From NCBI GenBank assembly GCA_020636435.1, contig JACJXX010000001.1:434001-498000 (forward strand): a DNA stretch of 64,000 nucleotides, given 5' to 3'. Below the pieces are notes generated by a model that saw nothing but the letters and a program-made list of their open reading frames with translations, made no database searches and was not told the DNA's origin. This DNA is from Lewinellaceae bacterium (GTDB lineage Bacteria; Bacteroidota; Bacteroidia; Chitinophagales; Saprospiraceae). Below, one piece after another: positions 43,585-50,118 of the stretch. Positions within the stretch are counted from its first letter, which is position 1; every line of letters begins with the position of its first letter. The translations under genes and the position numbers were made by a program.

Positions 43585-43964
43585 ATCGTTGGTTTTTGTT
43601 TGTTTATATCCATTAAAACAAACCAGGCGGCCCGGCAGTTGATCCGGGGCAGCATTGCAGGCAGGTGATTTTTTTCAGTAAGGGGTGAGGAAATAAATAA
43701 ACTACTCAAAATGACGAAGGTATTTTTTCTTCGCGCATTTGACGCGCATAGTGGGGCTACGTAAGGAAAATGCAACAACGCATAAAGGAAAAAGACCAAG
43801 TCAGATGGGTAGGTTATTTGTTGCGTCACCCCTAAACTAAATTTTTATTATCTTTCCATTGTATTTCGAGCGCACTGCAAAACGCGATTCCCCTTTATGC
43901 CTCAAACCGGAAACCTGTTCTTTGATTCGAGCCTGAAACGCAAAGGCTTGCGCTGCATCTGAAG
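43585..43964. other. Intergenic region upstream of proline dehydrogenase
   Basis: About 380 bp hold the promoter of the proline dehydrogenase gene on the minus strand. The sequence is AT-rich, with a small GCGC-ATTTGA-CGCGC inverted repeat near 43733. No gene is supported. Confidence 0.4.
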
Positions 43965-44102
43965 CTTCTCAATAAATGTCGTTTTGCGGCCAGTCCTGTA
44001 AGGACGAAAGGCCGTTGCCAGGGCCGTAAGGCCCTGGAAATGGGGTTTAGCGTTGTTGGAGTCCTGTAGGGACGACAGGTTTCATTCCCATTTATTGAGA
44101 AG
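43965..44102. repeat. 138-bp element with 14-bp terminal inverted repeats
   Basis: CTTCTCAATAAATG at 43965 recurs inverted, ending at 44102. Inside are two related hairpins (AGTCCTGTAAGGACGA and AGTCCTGTAGGGACGA) and GGGCCGTAAGGCCC. Hairpins of the GTCCTGTAGGGAC type are frequent intergenic repeats in Bacteroidota genomes as far as I recall. No clear target duplication is seen. Confidence 0.75.
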
Positions 44103-44343
44103 TTACGCATCATTCTTCTCTGTAATAAGGCCACCTCCTGACAAAAATAAAAAAATCTGTATCCGAAGGGGCACCTTTCTGCATCAAATGGCATTAAGTA
44201 ATGCAACCCGTTGAACGTCTGGTTGTAAGTTTTTATCCAAACTCTTTCAATACTAAACACTATGTACAAGCTAAGTAACCCAGGAAAACTGAAAACAAAT
44301 TTTATCACCGGCACCGATGACATCATCACCGGTTTGTCTTCGA

Positions 44344-45795
44344 TCAACCCGGCGATGTAGCCAATTGGGCCACTTTTTTCTGCAACCAGTTGCGAAGGAC
44401 GAAAGCCTGGCCGGCATCCATTTCGGCCAGGGCCCACTCTTTGACCTCTTTCAGGGGTTCCCTCCGGTTGATGGCAGTGGCGACCCTTCGGATAAGGGAG
44501 ATGGTATTCTTGTGCAATTGCTTCCGGTTTCCGGACAGCGTCTTGTCCCGGCTCAGAAACTTCTCGAAGGCTTTTGAATGGGAGAGCAACAACTCGTAGT
44601 AAGACCGGTCGATGAAGAATTGCTCAAAGATGATGCGGATGGCCGTCATCCGTGAACTGGGCTGAAAAGGGCGGGAAAAACGGTGGCTGGCCAGGATTTG
44701 CAGGGCTTCGTCGAATTGATGCTGAAAGTAATACCACAGGCTGTAACAATGCGCCACGGTATCCTCTTTTGCCTCTTCGTCCAGCAGCGCTTCATATTGG
44801 CCCATGAAGTTGCGCGCCCATTCGTATTCCCCATCTTCGCAACTCACCATGACAATATTGCTGAAGGTAGCGTCGCTCATGCGCCCCCCGTCCACCAGCA
44901 ACTCGTTCTTCAGCCCCATTTTGTAAAGTTCGAACGCTTCCCGGTAATAACTGCTGTTGCCCTGGTTGATCCGGCGGATCGCGTAATTCAACAACTGCTG
45001 GAAAATCAGCATGCGGTCGCCCTGCCTCATTTTGGCAAGGTGGGAAAAAAAGTTGTCTTTCAAAGCCTTGAACAAATCCGGGTTCTCTTCATCCTGATAG
45101 GCTTTGAGCAGGCTTTGGTAGGTTCGGAATATAGGGTTTTCTGAAAGGATGCCGTCAGCGTATTGATTGGCCATGGCATCGATGCCCGTGAGTTGGTATT
45201 GCTCCGAGAAAATCCGCTCCCGGTTGCGCAGCTCATTGCCCAGGCGATACATTTCCAAAGCATAGCGATAGTCCATGTCATGAACGAGCTCCTGCAGCCG
45301 GCCGGGATCCACCGCGCGCTTATCCGTGAAGGGGTGGAAATAATAACCGGCAAAAACCTCGACTTTTCGTTTGTAATAAGCCTGGTCCCGGTAAGGGGAA
45401 CTTTCCAACGCATCCAACACCTCCATAGAATGCTTTTCGAACAGGCCGTGGAGGTTTCTCCTGCCCAGGGCACGGATCAGCAACAAAGGCGCTTCCGCTT
45501 CTTCCCTTTTTGCTTCCAGGTATACCATGAATTGCTCCACCAAACGGGAAAGCGACGACAGCAGCCGGCGGAGTTTGTAGTCGTTATACGCTTCGCCGGG
45601 AAAGAGCTGAGCAAATAAAACTTTGCTCTTTAAACCCGGGCCTTTGAAATTGGGATAATGAGGTTGGAGGCAATCGTACAGAGCCGCCACTCTTGGGTTG
45701 GTATTCATTAAGGGCGAGTTGGCCGCCCGGCCCAGAAGGCTGAATTCCTCCGCATCCAACGCGCTCAAAAGTGCGAACAGTTTTTTCCCCTTCAT
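44344..45795 (-). CDS. Conserved helical protein, paralogue of the gene at 8976-10418 (483 aa)
   Basis: The N-terminus MKGKKLFALLSALDAEEFSLLGRAANSPL matches the start and first helix of the plus-strand protein at 8976. Block order, length and the closing RNWLQKKVAQL motif are also shared. All-helical, TPR-like in appearance, without signal peptide. Its GC is that of the surrounding chromosome, unlike the copy in the IS-rich island. The family is unknown to me; a regulatory or scaffold role is only a guess. Confidence 0.8.
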   Translation of the reverse strand: MKGKKLFALLSALDAEEFSLLGRAANSPLMNTNPRVAALYDCLQPHYPNFKGPGLKSKVLFAQLFPGEAYNDYKLRRLLSSLSRLVEQFMVYLEAKREEAEAPLLLIRALGRRNLHGLFEKHSMEVLDALESSPYRDQAYYKRKVEVFAGYYFHPFTDKRAVDPGRLQELVHDMDYRYALEMYRLGNELRNRERIFSEQYQLTGIDAMANQYADGILSENPIFRTYQSLLKAYQDEENPDLFKALKDNFFSHLAKMRQGDRMLIFQQLLNYAIRRINQGNSSYYREAFELYKMGLKNELLVDGGRMSDATFSNIVMVSCEDGEYEWARNFMGQYEALLDEEAKEDTVAHCYSLWYYFQHQFDEALQILASHRFSRPFQPSSRMTAIRIIFEQFFIDRSYYELLLSHSKAFEKFLSRDKTLSGNRKQLHKNTISLIRRVATAINRREPLKEVKEWALAEMDAGQAFVLRNWLQKKVAQLATSPG

Positions 45796-45924
45796 ATATT
45801 TGAATATTTTAACGCAACAAATTTAACACAGAAGTCATTAAAAAAAGGGGGTTAGCAAAAAAAATAGCATTTATTCACGCAACAAATCAAGAATAATGTC
45901 TCTGAAGTTTGGAAAATAGCATTG

Positions 45925-46050
45925 TAAATTTGCACCATACGACCAGAAAAAACTGAAATGGCTTCATAAAGAGTAACACTAATGGGGAATCTTCTGCGGG
46001 ATAAAACCCGCAAAGTTTTACGCTCACTGAAAGGTGAGCTTTTTTTTTGC
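45925..46050 (+). ncRNA. Candidate small RNA (about 110 nt) with promoter and terminator
   Basis: A -7 box TAAATTTG lies at 45925-45932, with a TTTG at 45908 at short spacing. Transcription from about 45939 would give an RNA with a GCGGG-ATAAAA-CCCGC hairpin (45996-46011) and end at GCTCAC-TGAAAG-GTGAGC followed by nine T residues (46022-46048). No start codon with a worthwhile frame lies inside. It starts divergently from the gene ending at 45795. Confidence 0.5.
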
Positions 46051-46265
46051 CTTGTTCCTGCCCTCAAATCGCCTCCCCATCTCATTTTTTATAAAAATAT
46101 CTACCCCTACTCTACTTGATTTAAAGAAAAACCATCCTATACACATATAATTAAATATAATTCAAAATTACGCAAACAATTGAAATAAAGGCTACTACGA
46201 ATAAATAAATTTCTTTTTCGGAATTCAACCTATCCTGAAATTCCTGAAAACTTCTGAAAAGTGTC

Positions 46266-46297
46266 TTTGCATAGGCTCGTTTGCCCCCCTATATTTG
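46266..46297 (+). promoter_or_regulatory. Strong Bacteroidota promoter: TTTG - 20 bp - TATATTTG
   Basis: TTTG at 46266-46269 and TATATTTG at 46290-46297, separated by exactly 20 bp, match the -33/-7 consensus in sequence and spacing. It is the best promoter match noted in the window, yet no gene follows it before a terminator. Confidence 0.8.
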
Positions 46298-46303
46298 TAC
46301 TTG

Positions 46304-46495
46304 TAAAGCGGAAACAACAACTACAATCCCATAAGCAATCATAATCCCATGACATTCTTTATCCCATAACCAATTATAATCCCGTGACATTCTTTATCCC
46401 ATAATTTCTTTATCCCATCCGCAATCCCATTATGCATTTATAATCTCATGAACATTTGTCCGGCCGGAGTTGACCAACTCCGGCTTTTTTTTTTT
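46304..46495 (+). ncRNA. Candidate 190-nt repeat-containing small RNA
   Basis: The span lies between the consensus promoter (46266-46297) and a rho-independent terminator (46463-46495). It contains eight ATCCCAT-like motifs. A 28-bp block occurs twice with 35-bp spacing (46341-46368 and 46376-46403, one difference). Every short reading frame from an ATG stops quickly or runs through the terminator. A structural or decoy RNA is the simplest reading (inference). Confidence 0.6.
46463..46495 (+). terminator. Rho-independent terminator of the repeat-containing RNA
   Basis: A perfect 9-bp stem GCCGGAGTT-GACC-AACTCCGGC is followed by eleven T residues. Confidence 0.92.
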
Positions 46496-46695
46496 CATAC
46501 CTTCACCTCTACCCTCAAGGCCCTCAGCCCTTGTACGCCCTGCAACTTCTGCAGTTCCAACTCTTCAATCTCGCCGGCGATGCCTTCCAGGCTTATTTTA
46601 CAAGGATAGGGAAAATCCGGAAGCCCAAAAAGTTCATAAATACTGGGAGATTCCCGATAAAGCAATGCCACATTTCGTACTGTTCTATCCAACAT
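46495..46695 (-). CDS. Short ORF, possible small protein (66 aa)
   Basis: An ATG at 46695 opens a frame (MLDRTVRNVALLYRESPSIYELFGLPDF, ending ELQKLQGVQGLRALRVEVKV). The preceding codon triplets contain a stop, so this start is the furthest possible. Composition is plausible for a protein, but no family or ribosome-binding site is recognised. It converges on the terminator at 46463-46495. Confidence 0.35.
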   Translation of the reverse strand: MLDRTVRNVALLYRESPSIYELFGLPDFPYPCKISLEGIAGEIEELELQKLQGVQGLRALRVEVKV

Positions 46696-46743
46696 AAACC
46701 AAACATTTTATTTCAAGATAACGTTGCTTCGGCAAAAGCACAC

Positions 46744-46818
46744 TGATAAAGATCACAACTCAAAAAATCATTTTCCAGATGCGTGATTAATGTCACCTAC
46801 AAAAGTGATAAATATCAC
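46744..46818 (+). promoter_or_regulatory. Three tandem Crp/Fnr-type palindromes
   Basis: TGATAAAGATCA (46744-46755), GTGATTAATGTCAC (46783-46796) and GTGATAAATATCAC (46805-46818) match the TTGAT-N4-ATCAA-like pattern of Crp/Fnr regulators. A further half site (ATATCA) lies near 46834. The third site is centred about 66 bp before the expected transcription start, a class I activator position. Confidence 0.7.
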
Positions 46819-46863
46819 ATCGAAGAGTAACAAATATCATCTTACCCCACCTGTTTAGGGGGT

Positions 46864-46871
46864 TATATTTG
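46864..46871 (+). promoter_or_regulatory. Bacteroidota -7 promoter box TATATTTG for the first YceI gene
   Basis: TATATTTG lies 23 bp before the ATG. There is no TTTG about 20 bp upstream, so the promoter probably depends on an activator bound at the tandem palindromes. Confidence 0.65.
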
Positions 46872-46893
46872 CATCAACAAAAGACTTAAAGAC

Positions 46894-47481
46894 ATGAATA
46901 CCAAGAACTTGTTCCTAATCGCAACCATACTCCTGCTGGCTTGTTCGCCGGCCATCTCCCAGGAAGGGTACACCGTAAAAAACTTCAAGATGAGTGTCTC
47001 GGGCACCTCTACTTTACACGACTGGGAGTCGGAAGCAACCAAGGCCAGCGCCACTGCCGACATCGGCCTGGCAGGCGCCCAACTCGCTGAAATAAACAGC
47101 CTGAACGTGACAGTGGCCGCCAAAGGCATCGTCAGCTCCAAGGGCAGGATAATGGACAACAAAACTTATGATGCCCTGAAGGCGGACAAATACCCGAACA
47201 TCACCTTCCGCCTGGACAAGGCCACGGTGAATGGCTCCAAGGTGCAAGCCACCGGCCAGCTGGCCATTGCAGGCAAAACCCAAACGGTTAGCCTGTCGGC
47301 AACGAGCAAAGCAGACGGCGCCGGCAACATCACCTTCAGCGGCAGCAAGGCCCTTAAGATGACGGACTACGGCATGGAACCGCCGACGGCCCTCATGGGC
47401 ACCATCAAAACCGGCGACGAAGTCACCATCAAGTACGAACTAACGCTTACACCGAGTGGCGCAGATGCCGGCACTCGTTAA
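46894..47481 (+). CDS. YceI-family secreted protein (195 aa)
   Basis: An SPI-type N-terminus (MNTKNLFLIATILLLACSPAISQ) is followed by the YceI domain: FKMSVSGTSTLHDWESEA, KTYDALKADKYPNITFRL, GQLAIAGKTQTVSLSA and the closing KMTDYGMEPPTALMGTIKTGDEVTIKYELTL. YceI proteins form lipocalin-like barrels that bind isoprenoid or other lipophilic ligands in the periplasm. A Cys precedes SPAIS, so lipoprotein processing is an alternative. It is preceded by Crp/Fnr-type sites and leads a group with a porin-like gene and, further on, a second YceI gene. Confidence 0.92.
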   Translation: MNTKNLFLIATILLLACSPAISQEGYTVKNFKMSVSGTSTLHDWESEATKASATADIGLAGAQLAEINSLNVTVAAKGIVSSKGRIMDNKTYDALKADKYPNITFRLDKATVNGSKVQATGQLAIAGKTQTVSLSATSKADGAGNITFSGSKALKMTDYGMEPPTALMGTIKTGDEVTIKYELTLTPSGADAGTR

Positions 47482-47530
47482 GATAAGCCTTTTTACACTT
47501 GCTATTTAGAAAAATTAAAAACGTTTGATC

Positions 47531-48901
47531 ATGAAAATGGCAAAATTATTTCTTAGCGCATTAGCACTCCTTCTGGCAGGCAGCCTGCTGGCACAACAAA
47601 CGATCCAGAACTGGCGCCCCTACGATAAGGAGGGAGTTAACGTCTTCGAACCGAAGAAAGACCTCGACACGCCTTTTGACGGGCTGAAAGTACGCATCGG
47701 CGGAAGTTTCACCCAACAATACCAAATGCTGGACCACAGCAACGCCGCTGCTTACGACTCCATTACCGTAAACGGCAAGCCTGCCAACGGCAACGAACTG
47801 TATCCCCTTGCCCCGGGCTTCAACCTGGCGACGGCCAACCTGTATGTTGACGCCCAACTGGCGGACGGTATCCGGGTAGCCTTGGAGAACTACATGTCTT
47901 CCCGCCACCACCAGGAATTCTGGGTAAAAGGCGGTTACATCCAGATCGACAAGCTGCCGATGTTTGGCAACCCGGATTGGTTCTCCAAAAACTTCCGCGT
48001 GAAGATCGGCCACTTCCAGGTCAACTACGGCGACATGCAGTTCCGCCGCTCCGACAACGGCAACGCCATGTACAACCCCTTCGTTGGCAATTATATCATG
48101 GACGCTTTCGCAACGGAAATCGGAGGCGAGGTTTACTACTTCTCTCCTTCCGGCCTGATGGCTATGGTTGGCGCGACCAGCGGTTACATTGCCGGCGACA
48201 TCACCGAGGGCGACAACCGCAACCCGTCGGTTTACGCCAAGCTGGCCTATGACAAGCAGATCAACCCGGACCTGCGCCTGCGCCTTTCCGGATCCATGTA
48301 CAGGAACACCGGCGCCGGCCGCAACACCCTGTATGCAGGCGACCGTTCCGGTTCCCGCTTCTACCTCGTAGGCGAACCCGAATACTACAAACCCAGAGGA
48401 GCAACGGCCTATACCGGCGCCGACCCCAACGGGTTGTTCACTTCCGGCCGCCTCAACCCCGGCTTTACCAGCGAAGTGCAGAGCTTCATGATCAACCCCT
48501 TCGTGAAATTCAAAGGGCTGGAATTGTTTGGCACGTTTGAAACTTCTTCGGGCCTGGCTTACTCCGACCCCAAAGACGAAGGGGCTGCGAACCCGGAATC
48601 CCGCACGGTTACCCAGATCGGCGTTGAGGGGCTCTACCGGTTCCTGCCGGACGAACAGCTCTACGTAGGCGCCCGCTACAACCAGGTTTCCGGCGAACTC
48701 AACGCCCGGGTCAGAGACGCCAACGGCGCCAGCGACCTGTCTGCCAACCGCCTGGAAATAGCAGCCGGCTGGTACCCGATCAAGAACCTGTTGCTGAAGG
48801 TATCCTACGTCAACCAGCAGTATAAGGACTACCCGGTTTCCAACATCCTCCACCAGGCAGAATTCAATGGCGCCATGGTCGAGGCAGTTGTCGGGTTCTA
48901 A
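47531..48901 (+). CDS. Porin-like outer-membrane beta-barrel protein (456 aa)
   Basis: The ATG at 47531 gives MKMAKLFLSALALLLAGSLLAQQ, a clean SPI signal. The mature sequence consists of alternating strands with aromatic girdles (LRLRLSGSMYRNTGAGRN, VTQIGVEGLYRFLPDEQLYVGARYNQVSG) and ends LHQAEFNGAMVEAVVGF with the terminal Phe of outer-membrane barrels. It resembles phosphate-selective/OprO-type porins in shape, but the substrate cannot be told. It follows the YceI gene by 49 bp and ends before a terminator, so the two should be co-transcribed under the same Crp/Fnr-like control. Confidence 0.85.
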   Translation: MKMAKLFLSALALLLAGSLLAQQTIQNWRPYDKEGVNVFEPKKDLDTPFDGLKVRIGGSFTQQYQMLDHSNAAAYDSITVNGKPANGNELYPLAPGFNLATANLYVDAQLADGIRVALENYMSSRHHQEFWVKGGYIQIDKLPMFGNPDWFSKNFRVKIGHFQVNYGDMQFRRSDNGNAMYNPFVGNYIMDAFATEIGGEVYYFSPSGLMAMVGATSGYIAGDITEGDNRNPSVYAKLAYDKQINPDLRLRLSGSMYRNTGAGRNTLYAGDRSGSRFYLVGEPEYYKPRGATAYTGADPNGLFTSGRLNPGFTSEVQSFMINPFVKFKGLELFGTFETSSGLAYSDPKDEGAANPESRTVTQIGVEGLYRFLPDEQLYVGARYNQVSGELNARVRDANGASDLSANRLEIAAGWYPIKNLLLKVSYVNQQYKDYPVSNILHQAEFNGAMVEAVVGF

Positions 48902-48925
48902 ACACTCATCCTGGTTTGAAAACAG

Positions 48926-48964
48926 GCCCGGAACGGAACCCGACCGTTCCGGGCTTTGTTTTTC
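48926..48964 (+). terminator. Rho-independent terminator after the porin-like gene
   Basis: GCCCGGAACGG pairs with CCGTTCCGGGC around a short loop and is followed by TTTGTTTTT. Confidence 0.88.
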
Positions 48965-48985
48965 AAAGTTTCTCATTCCCCGGCC

Positions 48986-49179
48986 GGCTATCCTTCTAAC
49001 GCTGGACAAAGAGGTGTACGATGTACGGGCTTGCAAGTGGCAAAGGCTTTGTACGGTGTACGGGCCTGACCCTGGACGGCCAATGGGGACCTCATACATC
49101 GTACACAGCCCTGGCCACCGTTGGACCCGTGCATCGTACACAGCCCCAGCAATCTTTGTCCAACGTTAGACGGGTAGGC
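48986..49179. mobile_element. MITE copy 2, 194 bp, with exact 8-bp target duplication
   Basis: It has the same length and nearly the same sequence as copy 1 at 34289-34482, with ends GGCTATCCTTCTAACG and inverted GCCTACCCGTCTAACG. CCCCGGCC flanks it at 48978-48985 and 49180-49187. It was inserted between the porin terminator and the second YceI-like gene. Confidence 0.92.
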
Positions 49180-49226
49180 CCCCGGCCTTTTCCTGGTATT
49201 TTGTCCAAAAGCTAATTTTATCCGCC

Positions 49227-49859
49227 ATGCAAACCAACACACTCCTCCATCTCGCTATTGGGCTGATCCTTGCGCTGTTGGCCAGCAGCATCGCGCCCAC
49301 CCCCCCGCTTTCTTACCGCATTCTTCAGGACAGCAAGCTGTTTCTGGAAGGAACCACCAACGTAAACGCCTTCGTTTGCAGGTGCGCCTGCGTGCAATCC
49401 TTGCCCGAGCTCCAATTTGAAATGGAGGTAAAAGAAGAAAGCCACAAGGCCGTTTTCGACCAAGCCCGGCTGAGCATCCGCACCACCGACCTGGATTGCG
49501 GCAACCGGAATATGAACAAGGACCTGCACGAGGCCCTCAAGGCCAGCCAATATCCCTCCATCACCATCGCCATTCAGGAAGCGGGGCTGCATGCCGGCGC
49601 CGCCCTGTCCGGCGGGCACGAATGGGCCAACATCGCCGCCCGGGCCAGGCTTACTGTCGCCGGCGTCGAGCGCACCGCCCTGCTCCAGGTGAAAGCCCGG
49701 CAAACCGGCCCGGATACCTACCGCTTCCTCAGCCAGTACACCATCAAAATGACCGATTTCAACATAGCCCCCCCTACCGCCATGCTGGGGCTGATCAAGG
49801 TAAACGACGAGATAGAGATTCATTTCGACCTGTCTGTGGCGGTGGAGGAAGCCAGGTAA
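49227..49859 (+). CDS. YceI-like secreted protein, divergent (210 aa)
   Basis: An N-terminal hydrophobic stretch (LLHLAIGLILALLASSIA) is followed by LEGTTNVNAFVCRCACVQSLPELQFEM, then KDLHEALKASQYPSITIAI and the YceI-type closing block KMTDFNIAPPTAMLGLIKVNDEIEIHFDL. It is therefore a second, diverged YceI relative. Three cysteines in the CRCAC stretch are not present in the first YceI protein and could bind a metal or form a disulfide (speculative). It is separated from the porin gene by a terminator and a MITE, so it needs its own promoter. Confidence 0.82.
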   Translation: MQTNTLLHLAIGLILALLASSIAPTPPLSYRILQDSKLFLEGTTNVNAFVCRCACVQSLPELQFEMEVKEESHKAVFDQARLSIRTTDLDCGNRNMNKDLHEALKASQYPSITIAIQEAGLHAGAALSGGHEWANIAARARLTVAGVERTALLQVKARQTGPDTYRFLSQYTIKMTDFNIAPPTAMLGLIKVNDEIEIHFDLSVAVEEAR

Positions 49860-50118
49860 CAGGGTTTAATGGTTCTCCATTGAGGTGTTGCTTATTTTGC
49901 GATGTTTAGGCACGACGAAAGAATAAACTGTCCATTCTGGCTTGTCCTTTTTGCGCCATGCTGCGTTGCTCATCACTCAGGTAGCTTTGGCTATCCTCAT
50001 TCTTCGCGCCTTGCCTGGCACAAAAATTACTGCCCCATAATTGAACACTTTATTCTTTCCTCGTGCCTTATTAAACTGCTTTTCTATCTTTGGGTTAACA
50101 AAAAAGTACCCTCTGAAA
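49860..50118. other. Intergenic region before the beta-mannosidase
   Basis: About 260 bp with a degenerate palindromic stretch (CTCAGGTAGCTTTGGCTATCCTC near 49976) of the kind found as dispersed intergenic repeats. No gene is supported. An in-frame ATG at 50041 is not preferred as the mannosidase start. Confidence 0.35.

Noticed and set aside
44262..44360. 32-codon plus-strand ORF (MYKLSNPGKLKTNFITG...)
   Set aside because: Plausible codons, but it overlaps the 3' end of the convergent gene, has no promoter match and no family.
47561..49141. Minus-strand open frame of 526 codons opposite the porin-like gene
   Set aside because: It runs through the terminator and MITE copy 2 and is a codon-bias shadow.
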